NCBI RefSeq assembly: GCF_034541975.1
Contig: NZ_JAVYJM010000001.1
Length of the DNA: 64,000 nucleotides
Source of the DNA: Dermacoccus abyssi
Lineage (GTDB): Bacteria > Actinomycetota > Actinomycetes > Actinomycetales > Dermatophilaceae
Reading direction: 5' to 3' (one strand)
Shown in pieces: positions 8,688 to 20,579 of this stretch. The notes under the pieces were generated by a model, which was not told where the DNA came from, did not search any database, and saw nothing but the letters and a program-made list of their open reading frames with translations. Positions within the stretch are counted from its first letter, which is position 1. Each line of letters opens with the position of its first letter. A program made the position numbers and the translations under genes.

Positions 8688-8709
8688 GTAACTTACGCAT
8701 TGGTAACTT
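8688..8709 (+). promoter_or_regulatory. direct repeat/operator-like sequence before the secreted-protein gene
   Basis: GTAACTT occurs at 8688-8694 and again at 8703-8709, a 15-base period. The first copy forms the small palindrome GTAA-C-TTAC. It lies 36 bases upstream of the ATG at 8745 and between divergent genes, so it could be a regulator site. Confidence 0.35.
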
Positions 8710-8744
8710 GAGACGTGGACCACATAGTCAACCGAAGGAAGAAT

Positions 8745-9383
8745 ATGTTCTCCGCACGCCGCACCACGTCCGTCGCCGTTGCCGCAGCAGCTCTCGCGGG
8801 CGCGACGACCCTCACGGCCACCGGCGCTCAGGCTGCCGAATCGCAGCCGAAGGACACCGTCTGGAACCTCGGCTACGACGTCGCCGCCACGACGAACGTC
8901 AAGAAGATGAACCAGAGTTCGTCGACGACCGGTTTCAGCTTCTCCACCGTTCACGTCGAGAAGGGCACGCTGAGCTCCGACCTCATGCTCAAGGACCTCA
9001 AGACGCCGGTGAAGCTCGGCGGCCTCCAGATCGGTTACGCCACGATTGCGGTCGAGCCGGTCGGCAAGGCGACGGGCACGATCGACGCAACGACGCACAA
9101 GGTGACGCAGACGCAGAAGGCTTACCTGCACATCAAGGATCTCTCCCCCGCCGGTCACGGCCTCATCAACCTCGTGGGCAAGAACTGCAAGACGTCGGCG
9201 CCGGTCGAGATCCCGGTGAGCGGCACGATGAAGGGCGGCTTCGACCCCATCACCCTGAGCGGCAACTTCACCATTCCCAGCTTCACCGGCTGCGGAACAG
9301 GCGGAACGCTCAACAAGCTCGTGACGAAGCAGGTCAGCGGCCCGGGCAACAGCATCACGTTGAAGCTCACGCCGCGCGCCTGA
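8745..9383 (+). CDS. secreted protein of unknown function with a Sec signal peptide
   Basis: The ATG at 8745 follows AAGGAAG and begins a clear Sec signal: MFSARRTT, a hydrophobic alanine-rich core (VAVAAAALAGATTLTATG), and a likely cleavage at AQAAES near residue 29. A GTG at 8715 is open but lacks a good ribosome-binding site. The mature part of about 180 residues is rich in Lys, Thr and Ser with two cysteines (CKTS and CGTG) that could form a disulfide. The even spacing of beta-prone segments suggests a beta-sandwich. It resembles uncharacterised secreted proteins of actinobacteria; I assign no function. A long hairpin follows. Confidence 0.75.
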   Translation: MFSARRTTSVAVAAAALAGATTLTATGAQAAESQPKDTVWNLGYDVAATTNVKKMNQSSSTTGFSFSTVHVEKGTLSSDLMLKDLKTPVKLGGLQIGYATIAVEPVGKATGTIDATTHKVTQTQKAYLHIKDLSPAGHGLINLVGKNCKTSAPVEIPVSGTMKGGFDPITLSGNFTIPSFTGCGTGGTLNKLVTKQVSGPGNSITLKLTPRA

Positions 9384-9397
9384 CTCGCGCAGCTCCT

Positions 9398-9439
9398 GAC
9401 GTGGGGCGGACCGTCATTGCCGACGGTTCGCCCCACGTC
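9398..9439 (+). terminator. intrinsic terminator-like hairpin
   Basis: GACGTGGGGCG-ACCGTC (9398-9415) pairs with 9422-9439 in 17 of 18 positions. It begins 14 bases after the stop of the secreted-protein gene. Confidence 0.8.
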
Positions 9440-9481
9440 TGCGTCCGCGATCGTTGGCGCGGGGGCGTGCACAATGGCCGC

Positions 9482-10189
9482 ATGGGTACCTATGACGCAT
9501 GGCTCGAGCAGGCCTCCATCGACGACGCCGTCCGCGATCTTCGTCCGGACTACCGGGCAGTGCTCGTCGTCGCCGAGGGGTTGAGCGGCGGCGAGTCGAA
9601 CGAGGCGAGCGAAACGCTGCTGTTCGCCGCCGAGGAACACGTGCGCCCGCTCCTGGAGCACACGAAGGTCGAGGAACTCCCCCACATCGCCGCATGGCGC
9701 GAGGCGTTCCGCGCCTTCGGCGCCAAGCCCCAACGCACCCGCAACTCCGCGGAGGCGCTCATGCGTCGCGCCGACGCCCTACCGCGTATCAACGCGCTGA
9801 CCGACGCCTACAACGCCGTCTCCGTCCGCTTCCAGACGCCGCTCGGCGGCGAGAACCTGGCCGCTTACGACGGGCCGCTGCGCCTCGTGCGCGCGACCGG
9901 CGACGAGGAGTTCGACACGCTCGCCTCGGGAGCGGAGACGATCGAGCACCCCGAGCCCGGCGAGGTCGTCTGGCGTGACGACGCCGGCGTCACCTGCCGC
10001 CGGTGGAACTGGCGCCAGTGTTACCGCACGCGCCTGACGGAGCAGACGACCGACGCCGTCTTCATCTGCGACGTCCTCGACGTCGAACCGGGCGACGGCG
10101 AGCAGCGAGCCCAGGACGTTCTCGGCGCTCTCACCGAGGCCCTCGAGGCCGTCAGCCCTGGCGTGAAGCTCAGCTCACGCATTCTGTGA
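9482..10189 (+). CDS. B3/4 domain protein (PheRS beta-like B3/B4 fold)
   Basis: The ATG at 9482 gives 235 residues. The sequence carries the B3/B4 tRNA-binding-type domain of phenylalanyl-tRNA synthetase beta in stand-alone form: WREAFRAFGAKPQRTRNSAEALMRR, INALTDAYNAVSVRFQTPLGGE, then VWRDDAGVTCRRWNWRQCYRT. Free-standing B3/4 proteins may edit mischarged tRNA or bind other small ligands; the function is not settled. The frame is open far upstream, but that extension crosses two other genes and is not used. No signal or membrane segment is seen. Confidence 0.85.
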   Translation: MGTYDAWLEQASIDDAVRDLRPDYRAVLVVAEGLSGGESNEASETLLFAAEEHVRPLLEHTKVEELPHIAAWREAFRAFGAKPQRTRNSAEALMRRADALPRINALTDAYNAVSVRFQTPLGGENLAAYDGPLRLVRATGDEEFDTLASGAETIEHPEPGEVVWRDDAGVTCRRWNWRQCYRTRLTEQTTDAVFICDVLDVEPGDGEQRAQDVLGALTEALEAVSPGVKLSSRIL

Positions 10190-10204
10190 TCCGACGGGCT
10201 CCCG

Positions 10205-10222
10205 TCGTCCGATCTCGGACGA
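10205..10222. repeat. 18-base palindrome
   Basis: TCGTCCGA-TC-TCGGACGA is a perfect inverted repeat 16 bases after the B3/4 stop and about 90 bases before the acyl-CoA ligase. It could be a short terminator or an operator of the downstream pair. Confidence 0.4.
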
Positions 10223-10309
10223 GAAAGCGCCGCGACGCCCGCGCCCCACATGCCGCACCGCGATGGGTAGCGTGACTCGCATCACACGAAACCCGTAGCG
10301 AGGTGCTTC

Positions 10310-11804
<1,495 letters not shown>

Positions 11805-11812
<8 letters not shown>

Positions 11813-12761
11813 CGTCCAGACCGTCAAGGGGGTCGTCGACTCCGGCGACCTCGGTGCGACGCTCGTCCACGAGCACGTCTTCGTGCTCGGCGAGGAGTAC
11901 CGCGTCAACTACAGCGAGTGGGACGAGGACGCCCGCGTCGCCGATGCGTCCCGCCAGTTGCAGGAGCTCAAAGAGCTCGGCATCGACACGATCCTCGACC
12001 CGACCGTGCTCGGGCTCGGGCGCTACATCCCGCGCATCCAGAAGGTGGCCGAGGGAACCGACCTCAACATCGTCGTCGCGACGGGCGTCTACACCTACGA
12101 CGACGTGCCGTTCCAGTTCCACTACACGGGCCCGGAGACCCTCTTCGGCGGTCCGGAGCCGATGACCGAACTGTTCCTCAAGGACCTGCGCGAGGGCATC
12201 GCCGACACGGGCGTGCGCGCTGCGTTCCTCAAGTGCGCCATCGAGGAGAAGGGCCTGACGCCCGGTGTCGAGCGCGTCATGCGGGCGGTCGGCGCGGCGA
12301 GTGCCGAGACGTCGGCTCCGGTCACCGTGCACACGCACGCGGGCAGCGAATCCGGACTCGTGGCGCAGCGTGTGCTCGCCGAGGAGGGCGTCGATCTCGG
12401 TCGTGTCGTCATCGGCCACAGCGGCGACTCGACCGACCTCGATTACCTGTGCAAGCTCGCCGACGCCGGAAGCTACCTCGGCATGGACCGTTTCGGCATC
12501 GACGTTCTCCTGCCGTTCGAGCAGCGCGTCGACACGATCGTCGAGCTGTGCCGTCGCGGTTACGCCGAGAAGGTCGTCATCGCCCACGACGCGTCGTGCC
12601 TCATCGACTGGTTCCCCGAGGGACTCATCCCTCAGGCCCAACCGAACTGGAACTTCCGGCACATCAGCGAGGACGTGCTCCCTGCGCTGCGCGAGCGCGG
12701 CGTGAGCGACGCGGACATCCACACGATCCTGGTGGACAATCCGCGTCGCTACTTCGAGTAA
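11805..12761 (+). CDS. phosphotriesterase-like metal-dependent hydrolase
   Basis: This 318-residue amidohydrolase-superfamily protein has the phosphotriesterase metal-ligand pattern: HEH in LVHEHVFV, a candidate carboxylated lysine in AAFLKCAIEEKG, VTVHTHAG, VVIGHSGD, and VVIAHDASC with the final Asp. PTE-family members include phosphotriesterase-like lactonases that open lactone rings. The ATG lies within the end of the acyl-CoA ligase gene. Lactone opening followed by CoA activation of the product is a plausible two-step route, but this is inference from the overlap. No export signal is seen. Confidence 0.85.
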
Positions 12762-12787
12762 GTTGGCCGTCGTTCGGCGGGCGAAGG

Positions 12788-13051
12788 TCAGTTCGCCGAG
12801 GACGTCATGGAGTCGGAGTTCTTCACGTCCTTCTTCATGTCGTCACTCTTCATGGAGTCCTTGGACATGTCGGACTTCATGTCCTTCGACTTCATGTCGC
12901 TGGACTTCATGTCCTTCTTCATGTCGCTCTTCATCTCGGTGCTCGTCGGCATGTTCGACGACGAGTTGCCGGAGCCCTGGCCGTCGTTGTTGCAGGCGGC
13001 AACGCCGAACACGGCGCAGGCGGACAGGGTGATGGAGGCAAGGCGCTTCAT
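12788..13051 (-). CDS. methionine-rich MXKDX-repeat lipoprotein
   Basis: This small gene encodes 87 residues. MKRLASITLSACAVFGVAAC is a lipoprotein signal with lipobox VAAC (lipid-modified Cys20). The mature chain is almost only Met, Lys, Asp and Ser, with repeats MKSD, MKKD, MKSSD, MKSKD, MSKD, MKSDD and MKKD; ten of about 68 mature residues are Met. This matches the pentapeptide MXKDX repeat family, known mostly from Proteobacteria. GAGAAGGAA precedes the ATG. It lies downstream of the molybdoenzyme gene with its own SigK-type promoter. A sacrificial methionine sink for oxidants on the outer membrane face is inferred by analogy to MrpX. Confidence 0.85.
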   Translation of the reverse strand: MKRLASITLSACAVFGVAACNNDGQGSGNSSSNMPTSTEMKSDMKKDMKSSDMKSKDMKSDMSKDSMKSDDMKKDVKNSDSMTSSAN

Positions 13052-13089
13052 GATGGTTCCTTCTCTCTCGCAAACGGTGTGCATGAGGC

Positions 13090-13116
13090 ATTCGGCGCCC
13101 TCACCCGAATGGATGG
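13090..13116 (-). promoter_or_regulatory. SigK-type promoter of the MXKDX lipoprotein gene
   Basis: On the minus strand CCATCC (13116-13111) is followed after 15 bases by CCGAAT (13095-13090). The mycobacterial SigK consensus, as I recall it, is CCATCC with CCGAAT and a 16-17 base spacer. It is located 39 bases upstream of the lipoprotein ATG and just after the molybdoenzyme stop codon. Confidence 0.7.
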
Positions 13117-13131
13117 GAGACGGGGCGTGGT

Positions 13132-14658
13132 CTACCTCACACCGACCGAGACGGTGTGCCATCCCGAGGCGCCGTCGGGCGTCACCTCGGCTTCCTGCGA
13201 TGTCTGCACCTTGCCGTCGGCGTACCGGCAACGGGCCTTGATCGTGTGCTGCCCCTTGGGCGCGTCCCAGGACAGCCACCACTGCCGCCAGTAGTCGATA
13301 CCGACATTCGGGCCGAGCTTGGCCGTCTGCCATTCGCCGTCGTCGATCTGCACCTCGACCCCGACGATGCCCTGGTGCTGGGCCCACGCGACGCCGCCGA
13401 TCGCCACGCGTCCGGCGTCGATGGTGCGGCCGGCGCGGGGTGTGTCGATGCGCGTCGAAGGCTTGATCGGACCCTTCTCGCTCCAGCCGCGGTCGGTCCA
13501 GTACGCGCGGTGCTCGGCGTAGGTGGTGACCGTCAGCTTCGTCACCCACTTCGTCGCCCCGACGTAGCCGTAGAGGCCCGGCGTCACGAGACGCGCGGGG
13601 AAACCGTGCTCGCGCGGCAGCGGCTCCCCGTTCATCCCGACGGCCAGGAGAGCCTGACGGTTCTTGTCCTGGAAGGCCTCGATCGGCGTCGAACAGGTCC
13701 ACCCGTCATCGGAGACGGAAAGCACTTGGTCGGCGCCGCTGCGCGGACGCGCCTTGGCGAGCAGGTCGCGCACCGGGACACCGAGCCAGCGGGCGCCGCC
13801 CGCGTACTCGCCGCCCACCTCGTTGCTCACGCAGGTGAGGGTGACGTCGGCCTCGACGAGCGGCATGGCGAGGATGTCGTCGTAGGTGAACTCGAGTTCC
13901 TCCTCGACGTCACCGTCGATGACGAGTCGCCACCCGCCCGCGTCGACGTTGGGCACGACGAGCGCGGTGTCGATGCGATAGAAGTTCGAATTCGGGGTGA
14001 CGAGCGGCGTCACTCCCCTCACGGTGCGCTCCAGCCCCGCGGGCATGGCGGGCAGCGAGTGGCTCGGGCGCGGCAGGGCGCGCACCATCTGCGTCACCTG
14101 CGAGCCGATCTTCTGTCCCATGCCCGCGGCCATGGCTCCGAGCCCGGCAAGGGCTCCCGCGCTCAGCATCGTCCGGCGCGTCACGTCACCGGAGGCCACG
14201 CCAGGCGCGATGCTCGACGAACCGGACGCCGACGACATCACCGCCACGAAGCTTCCTACCCCGACGAAGGCCGTCGCGAGCGACGGGATGACGGCGAAGA
14301 CTCCCCCGCCCGGCCGGGCCCACGCGGCAAGGCCGGCGAGCACGACGAGGACACCGAGCAGCGCAACGCCGCGCACGAGCCGCGTCCGAGCGAGCAGCCC
14401 CGCGAGCGCGCCGAGGAGGCCGGTGACCACCGCCACGGAAGCGAGCAGGACGGGTTTGTCAGCGGTGCCGAACGTCGCCACGGCGAAGTTCTTCAGCCAC
14501 GTCGGAGCCGCATCGACAACGGCCGAACCGACCGCGAACGGCGGCGAATAGCTCGGCCCCGTGATCGCCGCGACGAGGTGCCCTGCCCCCGCGCCGGCGA
14601 TCGTCGAAGCCAGGCCGACGAACGCTGCTTGCCGGTTGCCGAGGTGCGCGGCCGTCAC
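13132..14658 (-). CDS. membrane-anchored molybdopterin oxidoreductase, sulfite-oxidase family
   Basis: The 508-residue protein has about four N-terminal membrane helices (roughly 10-32, 70-90, 95-113, 118-141), then a twin-arginine-like segment TRRTMLSAGALAG (R161-R162) with a fifth hydrophobic stretch, and an oxidoreductase molybdopterin domain at about 215-385. Cys276 in LTCVSNEVGG is the expected Mo ligand. Residues about 400-508 look like the Mo-co dimerisation domain, which YedY/MsrP lacks. The catalytic part should face outside. It overlaps rskA by four bases (GTGA). The substrate may be sulfite, methionine sulfoxide or another oxide; the stress-sigma context favours an oxidative-damage role. 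Confidence 0.9.
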   Translation of the reverse strand: MTAAHLGNRQAAFVGLASTIAGAGAGHLVAAITGPSYSPPFAVGSAVVDAAPTWLKNFAVATFGTADKPVLLASVAVVTGLLGALAGLLARTRLVRGVALLGVLVVLAGLAAWARPGGGVFAVIPSLATAFVGVGSFVAVMSSASGSSSIAPGVASGDVTRRTMLSAGALAGLGAMAAGMGQKIGSQVTQMVRALPRPSHSLPAMPAGLERTVRGVTPLVTPNSNFYRIDTALVVPNVDAGGWRLVIDGDVEEELEFTYDDILAMPLVEADVTLTCVSNEVGGEYAGGARWLGVPVRDLLAKARPRSGADQVLSVSDDGWTCSTPIEAFQDKNRQALLAVGMNGEPLPREHGFPARLVTPGLYGYVGATKWVTKLTVTTYAEHRAYWTDRGWSEKGPIKPSTRIDTPRAGRTIDAGRVAIGGVAWAQHQGIVGVEVQIDDGEWQTAKLGPNVGIDYWRQWWLSWDAPKGQHTIKARCRYADGKVQTSQEAEVTPDGASGWHTVSVGVR

Positions 14659-15383
14659 AGCTGCACCGAACCCAGCACCTTCGAGGTCGGCTGGGCCGAA
14701 CCGCCGGCCGGTTCCATCGACACCGCGACCTCGCGGGCGGCGCCGGCGTCACCGTGCAACGGCATGGCGATGAGCCCGTCCTTCTCCGGCTCGGGCAGCA
14801 GGCCACCGGAGACCATCTTCCCGGAGGAGTCCTTGACCCACATCTGGTACGCCATGCCGTCCGGGGCGCGCCCCATCGTCGTCGACGTGACGACGGCCTT
14901 GTCCATACCCATCGAACGGGTGACGGTGATCTTGTGCTCGCCCATGTCGATGACCGACTCACGGGCGTCGTCGGCGTGCATGACCTCCGCGACTGGTGCC
15001 GGCATGGAGCCGGCGTCGTCGCTCGCGATCCGTACCCCGGCCACCGCGATGACGATGGCTGCGGCGGCAGCACCGAGCCACAGAATTGCTCGCCGGGCCG
15101 CGCGTGGCGTCTGGGAACGCTCCGCGGCGACGGGCACGACGGGTGGCAGCGGACGGGTGCGAGCCACCTGGGCGAGGAGCTCACTGCGCACGTGAGCGGG
15201 CGGCGTCAGCTCGGGGGCGGGCAGCGTTGCCGCCGCTTCCTGGAGGGAGAGCACCTCGTCAAGCGCCTCGGGGTGATCGCGCAGGTAGGCCTCGACGGCC
15301 CCACGCTCCTCGGGCGTCACGGCGTCCACCGCGTACGCTCCGATGAGTCCGTAGGCGTCGCCCGGTCGAACGTTGCGCTTCAT
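14655..15383 (-). CDS. rskA: anti-sigma-K factor
   Basis: The 242-residue protein has a cytosolic N-terminal sigma-binding helix bundle (AYGLIGAYAVDAVTPEER), one membrane helix at about 98-118 (AILWLGAAAAAIVIAVAGV) and an extracytoplasmic RskA C-terminal domain with MWVKDSSGKMVSGGLLP. RskA-type anti-sigma factors hold SigK until regulated proteolysis releases it. The start codon overlaps the sigK stop (ATGA), and its own stop overlaps the molybdoenzyme start, so the three form a coupled operon. The outer domain is rich in Met, which could be a sensing feature; this last point is speculation. Confidence 0.92.
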   Translation of the reverse strand: MKRNVRPGDAYGLIGAYAVDAVTPEERGAVEAYLRDHPEALDEVLSLQEAAATLPAPELTPPAHVRSELLAQVARTRPLPPVVPVAAERSQTPRAARRAILWLGAAAAAIVIAVAGVRIASDDAGSMPAPVAEVMHADDARESVIDMGEHKITVTRSMGMDKAVVTSTTMGRAPDGMAYQMWVKDSSGKMVSGGLLPEPEKDGLIAMPLHGDAGAAREVAVSMEPAGGSAQPTSKVLGSVQL

Positions 15384-15997
15384 CGTTCACCTCCCATGGT
15401 GTCGCGCAGGCGGATGAGTCCGTCGCGGATGCGTGTCTTCGCCGTTCCGAGCGGCAGGTCGAGCAGGGCGGCCACCTCGGTGTGGGTGTGTCCGCCGAAG
15501 TAGGCCAGTTCGAGCGCCTCGCGCTGAACCGGGGTGAGCGTCGCCATCGCGCGCCGGACGCGCTCGGCCTCGAGGCTGCTCACGACGGCTTCGCTCGTCG
15601 TGTCGAACGCGACCTCGCGTTGTTCGACGGCGTACCGCCCTTCCCGGGCGCTCGCGGTCTCGGCGTGGCGCACTCGGTCGACGGCCCGCCGGTGCGCGAT
15701 CGTCATCATCCAGGACATGGCGGACGCCTGCTTCGCGTCGTAGCGAGCCGAATGGCGCCAGATGTCGAGGTAGGTCTCCTGGAGAACCTCCTCGGACTGC
15801 GCCGGGTCGCGCAGCACGCGCACGATGAGACCGAAGACGCGGGCGCTCGTGTCGTCGTACAGCTGCGCGAACGCAGCGTCATCACCTCGCGCGCAGCGTT
15901 GGACGAGTTCCTCAGCGCGCATCGGAGCACCTGACCGATCCGGTGCAGGAGCGAGCGACGCGGCACGGGCCGCACGGGCGGACGACGTGAACCGCAC
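15380..15997 (-). CDS. sigK: ECF RNA polymerase sigma factor SigK
   Basis: Region 2 is seen in DDAAFAQLYDDTSARVFGL through EEVLQETYLDIWRHSARYD, and region 4 in LTPVQREALELAYFGGHTHTEVA with LPLGTAKTRIRDGLIRL. Together with the adjacent rskA this identifies SigK. I use the GTG at 15997 because GGGGGAG precedes it and the predicted promoter leaves a leader of about 30 bases; an ATG about 75 bases downstream (MRAEELVQRC) is a fair alternative and gives a more usual N-terminus. In mycobacteria SigK controls redox-sensitive secreted antigens. Here a CCATCC/CCGAAC promoter upstream suggests autoregulation. Confidence 0.92.
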   Translation of the reverse strand: MRFTSSARAARAASLAPAPDRSGAPMRAEELVQRCARGDDAAFAQLYDDTSARVFGLIVRVLRDPAQSEEVLQETYLDIWRHSARYDAKQASAMSWMMTIAHRRAVDRVRHAETASAREGRYAVEQREVAFDTTSEAVVSSLEAERVRRAMATLTPVQREALELAYFGGHTHTEVAALLDLPLGTAKTRIRDGLIRLRDTMGGER

Positions 15998-16037
15998 TCA
16001 CTCCCCCTGCTGACGTTGGTTGTTCCTCATGACCGGC

Positions 16038-16064
16038 GTTCGGAGCCCAGCTGCGATCGGATGG
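16038..16064 (-). promoter_or_regulatory. SigK-type autoregulatory promoter of the sigK operon
   Basis: On the minus strand CCATCC (16064-16059) and CCGAAC (16043-16038) are separated by exactly 15 bases, the same spacing as the promoter in front of the MXKDX lipoprotein gene. The match is made of two six-base boxes with one difference between the two promoters. Confidence 0.7.
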
Positions 16065-16130
16065 GTCGGACCGCGCACATTCTTCCGAAGCGCCGTCCCG
16101 GTCGGCCTTCACCCGAGAAAGTCGACAACG

Positions 16131-16168
16131 CCGTCGGCCCGGCTCCCTGAAGGGAACCGGGCCGACGG
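16131..16168 (-). terminator. terminator-like hairpin after aconitase
   Basis: CCGTCGGCCCGG (16131-16142) pairs with 16157-16168, and the stem continues past one mismatch as TCCCT/AGGGA around a GA turn. It lies 25 bases beyond the aconitase stop codon on the minus strand. Confidence 0.8.
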
Positions 16169-16193
16169 TGTTCAGCTACCTGCTGTTACCGCG

Positions 16194-19004
<2,811 letters not shown>

Positions 19005-19062
19005 GCCGACTCCTTCGTCTGTTGCCTGGGAGCGCGCCCCTCGGGCCCGCGTCCCGCGTCAT

Positions 19063-19082
19063 TTATCTTGACGTCAAGATAA
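19063..19082 (-). promoter_or_regulatory. 20-base palindromic operator upstream of aconitase
   Basis: TTATCTTGACGTCAAGATAA is a perfect palindrome, 59 bases upstream of the GTG start. A candidate promoter TTGCTG-N16-TGTGAT just upstream would put the palindrome at the transcription start, a repressor position. I recall similar TCTTGAcgTCAAGA elements near actinobacterial central-carbon genes but do not assign the regulator. Confidence 0.65.
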
Positions 19083-19107
19083 CTTAATCACACGCTGGGA
19101 ACGCCCC

Positions 19108-19126
19108 TCAGCAAAGGCAGACCTAA
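19108..19126 (-). promoter_or_regulatory. possible DtxR/IdeR iron box upstream of aconitase
   Basis: Read on the minus strand, TTAGGTCTGCCTTTGCTGA matches the iron-box consensus TTAGGTTAGCCTAACCTAA at 13 of 19 positions and overlaps the candidate -35 region. Aconitase is an iron-sulfur enzyme often regulated by iron in related bacteria. The right half-site is weak. Confidence 0.4.
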
Positions 19127-19224
19127 CTTTGCCACCTGCCCTCGCCGAGGCTGTTCTCCTGCCTTGATCGTAGGTCGCCGAGCCCGTCATGTCGCCCCAG
19201 TGGGCGAGCCCGATGTCGACGATC

Positions 19225-20508
19225 TCAGGATGCGTTCGCCTCACCGCGGGGTCGCAGCACCGCGATGCACTCGACGTGCTGCGTCATGGGGAACGCGTCG
19301 AAGCCGCGCAGAGCATCGACCTGGTAGCCGCGTTCGGCGAAGTAGCCGAGGTCACGCGCGAGCGCGGCCGGGTCGCACGCGACGTAGGTGACGACGCGGG
19401 GCGCGAGGTCGGCGATCGTCGCCACGACGTCGCGGCCCGCACCTGCACGGGGCGGGTCGAGGACGACGACGTCGGCGCCGGTTCCGAGGTTGGCCTTCGC
19501 CACGTCGGACGCAAGGAGGTCGACGTGGCGGGCTCCGCCCATGTTCGTGCGGGCGTACTCGATCGCCTCCGCATCCGCCTCGACGCCGAGCACCGAACCG
19601 CTCGGGCCCACCAGATCGGCGAGGGCGCGCGTGAACAGGCCGACGCCGCAGTACAGGTCGACGGCTCGCTCCCCCTCCTGCGGGTCGGTGGCGTCGAGGA
19701 CGACGTCGAGGAACGTGGAGGCAGCCGCCGGGTGCACCTGCCAGAACCCACGGGCGCTGACGTCGAACTCGGCGCTGCCGTGGGCGGTGTCGACGATCTC
19801 GCGTACCGCGGGGGTCTTCTCGCCCTTGGGCTGCGGCAGCTCGATACCGACGATGTCGCCGACGGAGGGGCGCACGAGGTCGAGGCCCGCGATCGAGGCG
19901 TCGAAGCGGTCACGCAGCGCCGCGGTAAAACCCTCGTCCGAGACGACGCAGTCGTCGATCTCGACGAGGCGGTGTGAGCGGTGTTCGCGCAGGCCCGCAA
20001 CACCGCCGTCGACGGCGAGTTCGAGGCGGGTGCGCCAGCGCAGCCCGTCGGGGTGGCCGGGCAGTTCCTCGACGGTGAAGTCGGGGGCCACCTCGTCGAG
20101 GTCGATCTTGGCGATGCGCTGCAGCTGCTCACGCACCACCTGCGTCTTGAGCGCGCGCTGCGCGGGCAGTGCGACGTGCTGCCAGTCGCAGCCGCCACAC
20201 ATGCCGGGGCCGGAGAACGGGCACGGCGCGGGGACGCGATCGGGCGAGTCGTCGAGCACCTCGACGGCGTCGGCGCGCAGGAACTTCGACTCGCTCGTGC
20301 CCTCGGTGATGCGGGCGACGACGCGTTCGCCGGGCAGCGTGTGCCGGACGAAGACGACGCGGCCCTCATGGCGGGCGACGCAGTGTCCGCCGTGCGCGAC
20401 GCCCTCGACGGCCAGTTCCAGCCGCTCGCCCTCCATCGGACGGCCCTTGCGGGCCTTGCGACGGTTCATTCCAGAGCGGCGACCGGGTGCAGAACGTGAC
20501 GTTGCCAT
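19225..20508 (-). CDS. class I SAM-dependent RNA (uracil-5) methyltransferase, TrmA/RlmD family
   Basis: The protein (427 residues from ATG 20508, MATSRSAPGRR) has an N-terminal TRAM-like domain (LELAVEGVAHGGHCVARHEGRVVFVRHTLPGE read in parts), a CPFSGPGMCGGCDWQH iron-sulfur-type cysteine cluster, the SAM motif VDLYCGVGLFTRALA, DPPRAGAG and the catalytic-region YVACDPAALARDL. The cysteine cluster is typical of the RumA/RlmD branch that methylates 23S rRNA uridines; which nucleotide is modified cannot be read here. A longer frame up to 20541 is open but unlikely. It is transcribed divergently from trkA over a gap of 71 bases. Confidence 0.9.
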   Translation of the reverse strand: MATSRSAPGRRSGMNRRKARKGRPMEGERLELAVEGVAHGGHCVARHEGRVVFVRHTLPGERVVARITEGTSESKFLRADAVEVLDDSPDRVPAPCPFSGPGMCGGCDWQHVALPAQRALKTQVVREQLQRIAKIDLDEVAPDFTVEELPGHPDGLRWRTRLELAVDGGVAGLREHRSHRLVEIDDCVVSDEGFTAALRDRFDASIAGLDLVRPSVGDIVGIELPQPKGEKTPAVREIVDTAHGSAEFDVSARGFWQVHPAAASTFLDVVLDATDPQEGERAVDLYCGVGLFTRALADLVGPSGSVLGVEADAEAIEYARTNMGGARHVDLLASDVAKANLGTGADVVVLDPPRAGAGRDVVATIADLAPRVVTYVACDPAALARDLGYFAERGYQVDALRGFDAFPMTQHVECIAVLRPRGEANAS

Positions 20509-20579
20509 GTCATTCACCCTCCCCCGGATGCCCCGGAACACGCAACGCAGCAGGCCCTCACCTTCGATAGGGTCGTCTC

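Noticed and set aside
7853..9481. Upstream extension of the B3/4 gene as one 778-codon protein
   Set aside because: The extension crosses the BenE-type permease and the secreted-protein gene and a terminator; only 9482-10189 is protein-like.
12788..13702. Fused 304-codon frame covering the molybdoenzyme end and the lipoprotein
   Set aside because: The N-terminal part is out of frame with the molybdoenzyme and of shadow composition; the ATG at 13051 has a good ribosome site and a signal peptide.
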